NCBI GenBank assembly: GCA_017882885.1
Contig: JADGOQ010000025.1
Coordinates: 1-61,265, forward strand
From: Actinomycetales bacterium
GTDB lineage: Bacteria; Actinomycetota; Actinomycetes; Actinomycetales; Actinomycetaceae
Direction: 5' to 3'
DNA: 61,265 bases
Below, one piece after another: positions 29,627-42,479 of the stretch. The first letter of the stretch is position 1; every line of letters starts with the position of its first letter. Made by a program: the position numbers and the translations under genes. The notes beneath the pieces were generated by a model that worked only from the letters and a program-made list of their open reading frames with translations, was not told the origin of the DNA and searched no databases.

Positions 29627-30772
29627 TCACCTGCGGTGGGCGAGCCGTGCCCGGCTGATCACGGGGCCGATCGCGTCGGCGAACGCCGCGACATCGGCGC
29701 TGGTCGAACTCCACCCCAGACTACAACGCAGTCCGCCGCGGCTCTGTTCCGCACCGAACCCCATCGCGAGGACCACGTGGGACGCCTCCTGCACCCCCGC
29801 GCGGCACGCGGAACCCGACGACGCCGCGATCCCGGCCCGGTCCAGCCCGAACAGGAGGGCGTCCGCGTCGACGTCGTCGATCACGACGTGGGCGATCGAC
29901 GGCAACCGCTCGGCCTCCGGCAGCCCGGCGCCGCTCGCGTGCACCCCGCCACAACCCAGCAGGTGGCCGGTGATCGCGTCGCGCAGGGCGCGCAGCCGCG
30001 TCGCCTCCCCCACCATCTCGGCGACTGCGAGCCGCAGCGCCGTCGCGAGCGCAACCGCCCCCGGCACGTTGAGCGTCCCGGACCGCAGCCCGCGCTCCTG
30101 GCCACCGCCATGGGACAGCGGCGCCAGCGGCGTGTCGCGGCGTACCAGAAGTGCGCCGATGCCGACCGGCGCCCCGAACTTGTGGCCCGAGAGGCTCAGC
30201 AGGTCCACCCCGGCGGCGTGGAAGTCGACCGGGACGTGCCCCACGGCCTGCACCGCGTCCGTGTGGACCGGCACCCCCGCCGCCCGCGCGCGGTCCACCA
30301 CGGCGGCGAGCGGCTGCAGCACGCCGGTCTCGTTGTTGGCCCACATGACGGAGACCACCGCCGCGGTCTCGTCCAGCGCGAGCGCGTCCGCGCGCACCCG
30401 GCCGGCCGGATCCACCGGGAGCACCTCGACGGCGAACCCCTCGTCCCCCAGCGCGGCCGCGGCGTCCAGGACGGCGTGGTGCTCGACGGCGCCCACCACC
30501 ACTCGCCCGAAAGCGAGCCGCCGCCGCGCACGGGCGACCCCCACGACGGCCATGTTGTCCGCCTCCGTGCCGCCGGAGGTGAACACAACCTCGACGGGGT
30601 CGGAACCCAGCAGCGCCGCGACCTCCTCGCGGGACTCCTCGAGAGCGCGCCGCGCGCGGCGTCCCGCGGCGTGGACCGAGGAGGCGTTGCCGGTGCGGAG
30701 CACCTCGTCGTGGTACGCCGCGGCGGCCTCGGGGCGGACCGTGGTGGTGGCGGCGTGGTCCAAGTAGTGCAT
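29627..30772 (-). CDS. Cysteine desulfurase (NifS/IscS-like)
   Basis: A PLP enzyme that takes sulfur from cysteine as a persulfide. 381 residues. The PLP lysine is in LLSLSGHKFGAPVG and the active cysteine in ASSGSACRAGVQ on a mobile loop, with DHAATTTVRPEA at the N-terminus. The short SSGSACxxG loop is the group I NifS/IscS type, not SufS. Its ATG overlaps the etfA stop by one base (TGATG), and mnmA follows, so a role in tRNA thiolation is the simplest reading; iron-sulfur assembly is also possible. Confidence 0.93.
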   Translation of the reverse strand: MHYLDHAATTTVRPEAAAAYHDEVLRTGNASSVHAAGRRARRALEESREEVAALLGSDPVEVVFTSGGTEADNMAVVGVARARRRLAFGRVVVGAVEHHAVLDAAAALGDEGFAVEVLPVDPAGRVRADALALDETAAVVSVMWANNETGVLQPLAAVVDRARAAGVPVHTDAVQAVGHVPVDFHAAGVDLLSLSGHKFGAPVGIGALLVRRDTPLAPLSHGGGQERGLRSGTLNVPGAVALATALRLAVAEMVGEATRLRALRDAITGHLLGCGGVHASGAGLPEAERLPSIAHVVIDDVDADALLFGLDRAGIAASSGSACRAGVQEASHVVLAMGFGAEQSRGGLRCSLGWSSTSADVAAFADAIGPVISRARLAHRR

Positions 30773-31707
30773 CAGCGCTCGCGCAGCGCCTCGATCGCCT
30801 GCGCCAGCACCTCGGCCGCGTCACCCACCACGCCGAAGTCCGCCAGTTCGAAGATCGGCGCCTCGGAGTCGGTGTTGATCGCCACGATGACCTCCGCGGC
30901 CCGCATCCCGCCCGTGTGGTGCACGGCGCCGGAGACGCCGGCGCCGATGTACAGCTTCGGGGCGATGGTGACCCCGGTCTGCCCGATCTGGGCGCTGTGG
31001 TCGATCCAGCCCTCGTCGGTGGCCACGCGCGTGGCGCCCACCGCGCCCCCGAGCGCGTCGGCGAGCTGTTCCACGAGCGAGAAGTCGCCGTCCAGGCCGC
31101 GCCCGCCCGCCACCACGACCCGTGCCTCGTTGAGGGCGGGCCGCCCCGACTCCGGGCGTGGCACGCGCGCCTCCAGCGTCACGGCCCGCGCGGCGTCGGA
31201 CAGTTCCGCGGCGACACGCACCACCGCGACGGCGCCCCCCGGCGCCTCGACGGGTTCGAACGACGTCGGCTTGACCGCGAACACCGGCAGTCCCCGCGTC
31301 ACCTCGCACTCGGTCTCCCAGGTGCCGGCGAGCACGCTCTTGGATGCGATCACCCGGGCGCCGTCCACGCGGAGGCCGGTCACGTCGACGATCGCGCCGC
31401 CGTCGAACAGCACGGCGAGGCGCGCCGCGATCGCCTTGCCGGCGAACGTGGACGCGAGGAGGACGGCGTCGGGACGGGACTCGCGGATCACACCGGCCGC
31501 GGCGTCGGCGACGACGGCCGGGTCCAGGGGGTGGCCATCGAAGTCGGGCACGTGGACGCGGTCGACCCCGAATCGGGCGAGCACCTCCACGTCGGGCTCT
31601 CCGAGGCTGACCACCGCGACGGTCCCCAATGAACGCGCCGCGGTGAGGACCTCGAAGTGGGAGGTGGTGAGGACGCCCGGGACGATGACAAGGGTCTGCA
31701 CGATCAC
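30772..31707 (-). CDS. etfA: Electron transfer flavoprotein subunit alpha
   Basis: Larger subunit of the soluble ETF heterodimer, which binds FAD and passes electrons from acyl-CoA and other dehydrogenases to the membrane. 311 residues. The FAD-binding C-terminal domain is clear: VVAGGRGLDGDFSLVEQLA, GATRVATDEGWIDHSAQIGQ, TGVTIAPKLYIGAGVSGAVH and VAINTDSEAPIF. It starts at the GTG at 31707, overlapping the etfB stop in GTGA. The alpha-beta pair is followed directly by nifS. Confidence 0.96.
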   Translation of the reverse strand: MIVQTLVIVPGVLTTSHFEVLTAARSLGTVAVVSLGEPDVEVLARFGVDRVHVPDFDGHPLDPAVVADAAAGVIRESRPDAVLLASTFAGKAIAARLAVLFDGGAIVDVTGLRVDGARVIASKSVLAGTWETECEVTRGLPVFAVKPTSFEPVEAPGGAVAVVRVAAELSDAARAVTLEARVPRPESGRPALNEARVVVAGGRGLDGDFSLVEQLADALGGAVGATRVATDEGWIDHSAQIGQTGVTIAPKLYIGAGVSGAVHHTGGMRAAEVIVAINTDSEAPIFELADFGVVGDAAEVLAQAIEALRER

Positions 31708-32471
31708 ACCAGCCTGTTCTCGAGGAGGTACGCGGCCAGGCGTCGGCCGCCGTCGCCCGTGTCGGTGATGATGGTGCCCGCGGGGCGGGGCGGGCGGGGG
31801 GCGGCGCGCACGACCGCGACGGCGGGGGTGACGTCGTCAAGCCCCAGGTCACCGAGGTCCCACGTGGCGATCGGCTTCTTCTTCGCCGCCATCATGGTGC
31901 GGAAGTTGGGGATGCGCGGCTCGTTCGCCTGGTCCGTGACGGACAGCAGGGCCGGCAGTGGCGCGCTGTACACCTCGGTCGCCTCGCCGATCGTGCGCGT
32001 GATACGGACGGTGGATCCGTCGCACTCAACCTCCGCGGCCAGGGTCACGGCGGGCAGTCCCAGCACCGTGGCCAGGGCGGTGGGCACCATCGACGTCAGC
32101 CCGTCCATCGTTGCCATCCCGGTGACCACGAGGTCCACCGGCCCGTCGCCGGCGATCCGGCGCACGGCGGCGCCGAGGACGCGCGCGGTCACGACGGCGT
32201 CCGCACCGGCGAGGCGGTCGTCGCACACGTGCACGGCGTCGTCGGCGCCCATCTGGAGGGCGCGGCGCAGCGCGTCACCGGCGCCCTCCGGGCCCATGGT
32301 CAGCGCGGTGACCGTGCCGCCGAGATCCTCCGCGAGCGTGACGGCGGCCTCCAGGGCGTTCTCGTCCAGCTCGTTCAGCACGTCGTCCTGCCCGCGGACC
32401 ATGCGTCCGTCCGCGATGCTCCGCTCGGACTGGATGTCGGGCACCTGTTTCACACACACGACGATCTTCAC
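31704..32471 (-). CDS. etfB: Electron transfer flavoprotein subunit beta
   Basis: Smaller ETF subunit (255 residues) with AMP-binding fold. The N-terminus MKIVVCVKQVPDI, the NELDENALEAAV segment and VVTGMATMDGLTSMVPTALA are characteristic. It starts at an ATG preceded by GGGGGGTGAAG, is the first gene of a five-gene run, and diverges from glgX with a 141-base intergenic region that holds an AT-rich patch. Confidence 0.96.
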   Translation of the reverse strand: MKIVVCVKQVPDIQSERSIADGRMVRGQDDVLNELDENALEAAVTLAEDLGGTVTALTMGPEGAGDALRRALQMGADDAVHVCDDRLAGADAVVTARVLGAAVRRIAGDGPVDLVVTGMATMDGLTSMVPTALATVLGLPAVTLAAEVECDGSTVRITRTIGEATEVYSAPLPALLSVTDQANEPRIPNFRTMMAAKKKPIATWDLGDLGLDDVTPAVAVVRAAPRPPRPAGTIITDTGDGGRRLAAYLLENRLV

Positions 32472-32612
32472 CCCCCAAGGGTGCCATCTCCGGCCCGCGC
32501 GAGGCCAGCGCGGCGGCTCCCGCGGTGCCCGCCCTCATGGAAGCATGGCAACTGGCCCTGTCGAGTAGGGGGTTCGGAGCCAATCATGCGATTTAATAGC
32601 ATGGTGATATTT

Positions 32613-34775
<2,163 letters not shown>

Positions 34776-34785
34776 GATGAACCCA

Positions 34786-34812
34786 ATGAAGCTGCACGGC
34801 TGGCCCGCCTGA
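34786..34812 (+). CDS. Putative trpS leader peptide (MKLHGWPA)
   Basis: An 8-codon ORF with AGGA eight bases upstream, containing one Trp codon (TGG at 34801-34803); an in-frame ATG at 34777 would lengthen it to 11 codons. It ends just before three mutually exclusive hairpin segments and the trpS gene, as expected for a tryptophan-sensing leader. It could also be chance, given its shortness. Confidence 0.45.
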   Translation: MKLHGWPA

Positions 34813-34850
34813 CGTGGCCACCGCCTGTCCGGCCGCCCTCGGGCGGCCGC
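34801..34850 (+). promoter_or_regulatory. Putative tryptophan attenuator before trpS
   Basis: Segment 1, TGGCC (34801-34805), contains the leader Trp codon and can pair with segment 2, GGCCA (34816-34820). Segment 2, GTGGCC (34814-34819), can instead pair with segment 3, GGCCGC (34831-34836). Segment 3 forms the terminator stem CGGCCGCC/GGCGGCCG (34830-34837 with 34842-34849, loop CTCG), followed by CTTCC. The U-tract is poor, and the last hairpin could alternatively be only the glgX terminator. Confidence 0.45.
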
Positions 34851-34878
34851 TTCCATGTCCCGAACGGAAGGTCTGACC

Positions 34879-35994
34879 GTGTCCAGCGAATCCCCCGACG
34901 TCTTCGAGTCCGATCTCGCCGAATCCGCGTCGGACGCCTCCCTGGAGCGCACGCGGGCACGGTCCCTCGAGATCGAGCGGCAGATCGCCACGGACCCGCG
35001 GCCGTTCCGCATCCTCACCGGGGACCGCCCCACCGGGAACCTCCACCTCGGCCACTACTTCGGCACCCTCCAGAACCGGGTCCGGCTGCAGCGCGCCGGG
35101 GTCGAGACCCTCGTGGTGATCGCCGACTACCAGGTCATCACCGACCGCGACGGCGTCGGTCCGATCCGCGAGCGGGTGCTGTCGCTGGTGGCCGATTACC
35201 TCGCCGTCGGGCTGGACCCGTCCGCCACAACGATCTTCACGCACTCCGCGGTGCCGGCGCTCAACGAGCTCGTGCTGCCGTTCCTCGCGCTCGTGACCGA
35301 CTCCGAGCTGCGGCGCAACCCCACCGTGAAGGCCGAGGCCGAGGCCACCGGCAACCGCCCGATGAGCGGGCTCCTGCTGACGTACCCGGTGCACCAGGCC
35401 GCCGACATCCTCTTCTGCCGCGCGAACCTGGTGCCGGTGGGGAAGGACCAGCTGCCCCACCTGGAGCAGGCGCGTGTGGTCGCACGGCGCTTCGACGAGC
35501 GCTTCGGCCGCGCGGTCGCCGGCCATCCCGTCTTCCCGCGCCCGGAGGCCCTCCTGTCCGAGGCGACGAGCGTGCTCGGGACGGACGGCACCAAGATGAG
35601 CAAGTCCCGGGGCAACGCGATTGAGCTGTCGATGGACGCGGACACCACCGCGCGGCTCCTGAAGAAGGCGGTGACGGACTCGAACCGGACCATCACCTGG
35701 GACCCGACCGGGCGGCCGGAAGTCTCGAACCTGCTGCTGATCGCCGCCATGTCGACTGGTCGCGACCCGCGGGAGATCGCCGACGAGATCGGCGACGGCG
35801 GGGGCGGCGGGCTCAAGCGCTACGTCATCGAAGCGGTCAACGAATTGCTCGCGCCCATCCGCAAACGCCGCGAGGACCTCGTCTCCGACGAGGGGTACCT
35901 CCGCACGATCCTCTCGAGGGGGAACGCGCGGGCGAACGCGATCGCCGACGAGACGCTCTCGGAGGTCCACTCGGCCATGGGCATGACGTATTAG
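34879..35994 (+). CDS. trpS: Tryptophanyl-tRNA synthetase
   Basis: Class I aminoacyl-tRNA synthetase charging tRNA-Trp; 371 residues, slightly long because of an acidic N-terminal extension of about 45 residues. The HIGH motif is in TGDRPTGNLHLGHYFG and the KMSKS loop in GTDGTKMSKSRGNAI. I chose the GTG at 34879 because GGAAGG lies about eight bases upstream; an ATG at 34855 is in frame but inside the hairpin region. A leader peptide and alternative hairpins precede it. It interrupts the glycogen gene cluster and is convergent with glgP, four bases apart. Confidence 0.97.
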   Translation: MSSESPDVFESDLAESASDASLERTRARSLEIERQIATDPRPFRILTGDRPTGNLHLGHYFGTLQNRVRLQRAGVETLVVIADYQVITDRDGVGPIRERVLSLVADYLAVGLDPSATTIFTHSAVPALNELVLPFLALVTDSELRRNPTVKAEAEATGNRPMSGLLLTYPVHQAADILFCRANLVPVGKDQLPHLEQARVVARRFDERFGRAVAGHPVFPRPEALLSEATSVLGTDGTKMSKSRGNAIELSMDADTTARLLKKAVTDSNRTITWDPTGRPEVSNLLLIAAMSTGRDPREIADEIGDGGGGGLKRYVIEAVNELLAPIRKRREDLVSDEGYLRTILSRGNARANAIADETLSEVHSAMGMTY

Positions 35995-35998
35995 GAGT

Positions 35999-38584
35999 TC
36001 AGTGCGTGGCGTTCGCCACGAGTCCCATCTCGGCGTAACCCGCGAGCATCCGGTGCGCGGGCACCACCCGAACCGAGTACCCGAACGGCCCCGAGACGTG
36101 CAGCGTGTGCTCCAGGTGGAATGCGTACCGCCCGCCCTCGAGGTCCTGGGCCAGCGGGATGGGGAGGATCTGGAAGTCGGTGATGCTGTCGTCCTCGGCC
36201 ACCCGCCCGTGGACGAGCTGGACCTCGACGTCGGACGGCGCGAGGTCACCGAGCGTGACGTAGGCGTTCACGGCCAGGTTGTCCCCGATGGCGACCTCGT
36301 CGGACACGCCCTCGGACTCCACGTGCTCCACGCGGACCTGCCTCCAGTTCGAGCGGATCCTCGCCTTCCACGCGGCCAGCTCCTTCGCGCCGGCGAAGTC
36401 GCCGTTCATCTGGCGGTACGAGGCGGCGGTCGGCGTGTATAGCCTCTCGACGTATTCCCGCACCATGCGGGTCGCCTGGACCCTGGGGCCCAGGTCGGAG
36501 AGGGTGTGGCGCATGTTCTCGATCCAGCGGCGCGGGATGCCATCGGCGTCGCGGTCGTAGAAGCGCCGGGCCACCACGTTCTCGATGAGGTCGTAGAGTG
36601 CCGCGGCCTCCAGGTCGTCGCGACGCGTCGGGTCCTCGACGCCGTCGGCGGTCGGGATCGCCCAGCCGTTCCGGCCGTCGAACATCTCGTCCCACCAGCC
36701 GTCGAGGATGGACAGGTTGAGCGCGCCGTTCAGTGCACACTTCATGCCCGACGTCCCGGACGCCTCGAGCAGGCGCAGCGGGTTGTTCAGCCACACGTCG
36801 CAGCCGGGCATGAGCGTCTGGGCCATCGCGATGTCGTAGTTCGGCAGGAAGGCGATGCGGTGCCGCACCCCCTCCGAGTCCGCGAACTGCACCAGTCGCT
36901 GGATCAGCCCGACTCCCTGCTCGTCCGCGGGGTGCGACTTGCCGGCGACCAGGATCTGGATCGGACGCTCGGGGTCCGTGAGGAGCGCCCTGAGCTTCAC
37001 CGGGTTGTTCAGCATCAGGGTGAGTCGCTTGTAGGTCGGCACGCGGCGCGCGAAGCCGATGGTGAGCACGTCGGGGTCGAGGATGTCCTCGGTCCAGCCG
37101 AGCTCCGCGGGGGAGGCGCCCCGTTCCAGCCACGAGCCGCGCACACGCGCGCGGGCGGCCGTGACGAGCTTCTCGCGCAGCACACGCCGTACGGCCCACA
37201 GCTCCTCGTCGGAGATGCCACCCTGCTCCGGGCTCAGCATCCAGCCGTCGCCGGACGCGAGTTGCTGCGGGGTGAAGCGCTGCTCCGCGAGTCCGCTGAG
37301 CACCGGGTCGGTCCAGGTCGGCCCGTGGACGCCGTTCGTGACCGACGTGATCGGGACCTCGGCGATGTCGAAACCGGGCCACATGGCCCGGAACATCCCC
37401 CGGGAAACCCTCCCGTGCAACTGGGCGACGCCGTTGGCTCGCTTCGAGGTGCGCAGGCCCATGACGGCCATGTTGAAGACGCCGGAGAAGCCCCCCTCGA
37501 AGTCCTCGGCGCCGAGCGCGAGCAGGTCCTCCACGGCGATGCCCGGGATGGCGGCGTCGCCGTCGAAGTGGGCCCGCACCATGTTGGAGTCGAAACGGTC
37601 GATTCCGGCGGGGACGGGCGTGTGGGTGGTGAACACGGTGCCGGCCTTCACCGACTCCAGCGCCTGGGCGAAGGTGAGGCCCTGCCCCACGACGAGCTCC
37701 CGCGCCCGTTCGATGCCGAGGAAACCGGCGTGGCCCTCGTTGCAGTGGTACACCTGCGGGGTCGCCGCACCGGACAGCCGGGAGTACAGGCGCACCGCCT
37801 TCACGCCGCCCATGCCGAGGAGAAGTTCCTGCTGGAGGCGGTGTTCGGCGGAGCCACCGTAGAGCCGGTCGGTGACGTGGCGGGCCGTCTCGTCGTTCTC
37901 CGGGACGTTGGAGTCGAGCAGCAGGAGCGGGACGCGACCCACGCGGGCCAGCCACACCTGCGCAGCCAGTGTGCGGGAGCCGGGCAGTACCAGGGACACG
38001 CGGGCCGGGGTGCCGTCGTCCTCGCGGAGCAGCGAGAGCGGCAGGTTGTCCGGGTCGATGACTGGGTAGGTCTCCGCCTGCCAGCCGTCGCGCGTCAGGG
38101 ACTGCTTGAAGTAGCCCGCGCCGTAGAGCAGCCCGACGCCGATGATCGGCACGCCCAGGTCGGACGCGGACTTGAGGTGGTCTCCCGCGAGGATCCCGAG
38201 GCCGCCCGAGTACTGCGGGAGGACGGCGGTGATCCCGAACTCGGCGGAGAAGTAGGCGATGGCGTCCGGCTTGTCCTCACTGTCGAATGAATCCTGGTAC
38301 CACAGCGGCTCGGACAGGTACGCCTTCAGGTCGGCGTCGGCCGCCCGGACCCGTGCGACGACGGCCGGATCGTTCGCGAGCGCGTCGAGCCGCTCCACGC
38401 CCAGCAACCCGAGCAGGGCTGTCGGGTCCTCCTTGCTGAGGGTCCAGAGCCTCGGGTCGAGCGAACCGAAGAGCTCCCTGGTGGGGGCGTGCCACGACCA
38501 GCGCAGGTTCAGCGCGAGGGCGTTGAGTGGGGCGAGCGCCTCGGGCAGCACGGGTCTGACGGTGAATCTGCGGATGGCCTTCAC
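35999..38584 (-). CDS. glgP: Alpha-glucan (maltodextrin/glycogen) phosphorylase
   Basis: An 861-residue PLP-dependent phosphorylase that releases glucose 1-phosphate from alpha-1,4-glucans. The PLP lysine is in LEASGTSGMKCALNGALNLS. Other conserved parts are AYFSAEFGITAVLPQYSGGL, YHCNEGHAGFLGIER, TTHTPVPAGIDRF and IGFARRVPTYKR. The N-terminal DUF3417 region marks the actinobacterial/archaeal type. It starts at the GTG at 38584 with TAGACT seven bases upstream; the longer frame upstream runs through the regulatory region. It diverges from glgE. Confidence 0.95.
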   Translation of the reverse strand: MKAIRRFTVRPVLPEALAPLNALALNLRWSWHAPTRELFGSLDPRLWTLSKEDPTALLGLLGVERLDALANDPAVVARVRAADADLKAYLSEPLWYQDSFDSEDKPDAIAYFSAEFGITAVLPQYSGGLGILAGDHLKSASDLGVPIIGVGLLYGAGYFKQSLTRDGWQAETYPVIDPDNLPLSLLREDDGTPARVSLVLPGSRTLAAQVWLARVGRVPLLLLDSNVPENDETARHVTDRLYGGSAEHRLQQELLLGMGGVKAVRLYSRLSGAATPQVYHCNEGHAGFLGIERARELVVGQGLTFAQALESVKAGTVFTTHTPVPAGIDRFDSNMVRAHFDGDAAIPGIAVEDLLALGAEDFEGGFSGVFNMAVMGLRTSKRANGVAQLHGRVSRGMFRAMWPGFDIAEVPITSVTNGVHGPTWTDPVLSGLAEQRFTPQQLASGDGWMLSPEQGGISDEELWAVRRVLREKLVTAARARVRGSWLERGASPAELGWTEDILDPDVLTIGFARRVPTYKRLTLMLNNPVKLRALLTDPERPIQILVAGKSHPADEQGVGLIQRLVQFADSEGVRHRIAFLPNYDIAMAQTLMPGCDVWLNNPLRLLEASGTSGMKCALNGALNLSILDGWWDEMFDGRNGWAIPTADGVEDPTRRDDLEAAALYDLIENVVARRFYDRDADGIPRRWIENMRHTLSDLGPRVQATRMVREYVERLYTPTAASYRQMNGDFAGAKELAAWKARIRSNWRQVRVEHVESEGVSDEVAIGDNLAVNAYVTLGDLAPSDVEVQLVHGRVAEDDSITDFQILPIPLAQDLEGGRYAFHLEHTLHVSGPFGYSVRVVPAHRMLAGYAEMGLVANATH

Positions 38585-38591
38585 GCTGGAC

Positions 38592-38597
38592 AGTCTA
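38592..38597 (-). promoter_or_regulatory. Putative -10 box, leaderless glgP
   Basis: TAGACT on the minus strand, seven bases from the glgP GTG. The palindrome at 38614-38624 lies just upstream of it. Confidence 0.45.
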
Positions 38598-38613
38598 GGG
38601 GTCCGGTACTGGC

Positions 38614-38624
38614 GTTCCGGGAAC
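38614..38624. promoter_or_regulatory. Palindrome GTTCC-G-GGAAC between glgP and glgE
   Basis: Perfect 5-bp arms around one base, centred about 22 bases upstream of the glgP -10 box, so near its -35 position. It may be an operator; no regulator gene is adjacent. Confidence 0.35.
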
Positions 38625-38665
38625 TTGCGGCAACCGGCGCACGTGTGGCGACCCACCTCCGCCGC

Positions 38666-38683
38666 ACACCGGGCGGGCGGTGT
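38666..38683. promoter_or_regulatory. Inverted repeat ACACCG-N6-CGGTGT between glgP and glgE
   Basis: Perfect 6-bp arms with a six-base spacer, about 50 bases upstream of the glgE -10 box. Candidate operator for the divergent pair; could also form a hairpin. Confidence 0.35.
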
Positions 38684-38733
38684 TCCGCAAAACATTCCCC
38701 CTCGACCGTCTGCGCGTGGGGCGGGTTGCCTAG

Positions 38734-38739
38734 TAGCTT
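38734..38739 (+). promoter_or_regulatory. Putative -10 box, leaderless glgE
   Basis: TAGCTT with six bases to the glgE GTG at 38746. Confidence 0.45.
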
Positions 38740-38745
38740 GCAGGT

Positions 38746-40769
38746 GTGAGTACTTTCAGGCCCAGCACCAAGTCCAACCCGATGCCGGCACGCGCGATCG
38801 GCCGCATCCCGGTCACCGAGGTCTTCCCTGTCGTCGAGGATGGGACGTGGCCCGCCAAGGGTGCCGTGGGCGAGCCGTTCCCGGTGCGTGCGACCGTGTT
38901 CCGCGAGGGGCACGACGCGGTCGCCGCGACGGCGGTCCTCACGGCCCCGGACGGCACCGACCATTCCTGGGCGCCCATGCGCGACGTCGCGAAGGGGCTC
39001 GACCGGTACGAGGCGTGGCTGTGCCCGGATTCCCCCGGCCTGTGGTGGTTCCGGATCGAGGGCTGGTCCGACCCCTACGCGACCTGGGCCCACGACGCCT
39101 CCATCAAGGTGGACGCGGGCGTCGACGTCGAGCTCATGCTCACCGAGGGCGCGCGGCTGCTGAACCGCGCCGCGGACCGTGAACTGCCGGGCGACGGCGT
39201 CGCCGTGCTCCGCGCCGCCGCGGCCACGCTGGCGGACGGCACCCTGGAGCCCGGGGATCGGCTCGCCGCCGGACTGGTCGCTGACGTCGTCGCCGTGCTC
39301 GCGGCCGACCCGCTGCGCGACATGGTCTCCCCGACCGTCGCCTACCCCCTCCAGGTGGACCGGCGACTGGCGCAGGCGGGCGCCTGGTACGAGATGTTCC
39401 CCCGCTCGGAGGGCTCGTACTTCGACGCGAAGTCGGGGCGGTGGGTCTCCGGCACGTTGCGGACGGCCATGCCCCGCCTCGACGGCATCGCGGCGATGGG
39501 CTTCGACGTCCTCTACCTGGCCCCCGTCCACCCCATCGGGACCACGAACCGCAAGGGACGCAACAACTCGCTGCACGCCAAGCCCGGGGATCCCGGATCG
39601 CCCTACGGCATCGGCTCGCCCGCCGGCGGACACGACGCCATCCACCCGGAGCTCGGCACCTTCGAGGACTTCGACGCCTTCGTCGCCCGCTCCCGCGAGC
39701 TCGGCATGGAGGTGGCGCTCGACATCGCGCTGCAGTGCTCCCCGGACCACCCCTGGGTCACGGAGCACCCGGAGTGGTTCACCACCCGGGCCGACGGCAC
39801 CATCGCGTACGCGGAGAACCCGCCCAAGAAGTACCAGGACATCTACCCGCTCAACTTCGACAACGACCCCGAGGGCATCTACGTCGCGATCCGGGACATG
39901 CTGGAGGTGTGGGTGTCGCACGGCGTGACGCTGTTCCGCGTCGACAACCCGCACACCAAGTCCCTCCAGTTCTGGCAGCGGCTCCTCACGGAGTTCCGGG
40001 CGGCGCACCCGGACGTCGTGTTCCTCGCCGAGGCGTTCACCCGTCCCGCCATGATGCGCACGCTCGGCGCGGTGGGCTACCACCAGTCGTACACGTACTT
40101 CGCATGGCGCAACACGAAGCAGGAACTGGCGGAGTACCTGCAGGAGGTGGCGGCGGAGACCTCCCACCTGGTGCGCCCCGCCTTCTGGCCGACCACCCAT
40201 GACATCCTCACCCCATTCATGCAGCAGGGCGGCACCGCGGCGTTCGCGCTGCGCGCCGTGCTGGCGGCCACCGGTTCGCCCACCTACGGCATCTACTCCG
40301 GCTACGAGTTCATCGAGAACATCGCGCGGCCCGGCGTCGAGGAGCAGATCGACAACGAGAAGTACGAGTTCAAGCCGCGTGACTGGAACCGTGCGAACGA
40401 CGCCAGGATCACCCTCCTGCTCGGGGAGCTCAACCGGATTCGCCATCAGCACCCGGCGCTGCAGCAGTTGCACCAGCTGACGGTCCACCCGACATCGAAC
40501 GACTCCGTCCTCGCGTACTCGAAGCGCATCGAGGCCAGGTTCTCGCCCACGGGCGAGGACGACGTGGTCCTCGTCGTCGTGAACCTCGACCCGTTCCTGA
40601 CGCACGAGTCGCTCGTCTACCTCGACATGGAGGCCCTGGGCCTCGACCCGTCGAGCCCCTTCCGGGTGCATGACGAGCTCAACGGCCAGGACCACCAGTG
40701 GAACGCGACCGCATGGGTGCGCCTCGACCCGCAGGCCTCGAGCGCCCACGTCATGTCCGTCGGGCCCCT

Positions 40770-40773
<4 letters not shown>
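38746..40773 (+). CDS. glgE: Alpha-1,4-glucan:maltose-1-phosphate maltosyltransferase GlgE
   Basis: A 675-residue GH13_3 enzyme that extends alpha-1,4-glucan by two glucoses from maltose 1-phosphate. An N-terminal immunoglobulin-like domain and helical insert (about residues 1-210) precede the barrel. Features are YEMFPRSEGS, YLAPVHPIGTTNRKGRNN, nucleophile aspartate in TLFRVDNPHTK, acid in VFLAEAFTRP, and FWPTTHDILTPFM. It starts at the GTG at 38746. Its stop overlaps the treS start, forming the glgE-treS-mak operon that carries the pathway from trehalose to glucan. Confidence 0.97.

Positions 40774-42475
<1,702 letters not shown>

Positions 42476-42479
<4 letters not shown>

Noticed and set aside
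34776-34878. T-box riboswitch before trpS
   Set aside because: The region is only about 100 bases and has no T-box sequence or specifier stem; a leader-peptide attenuator fits better.
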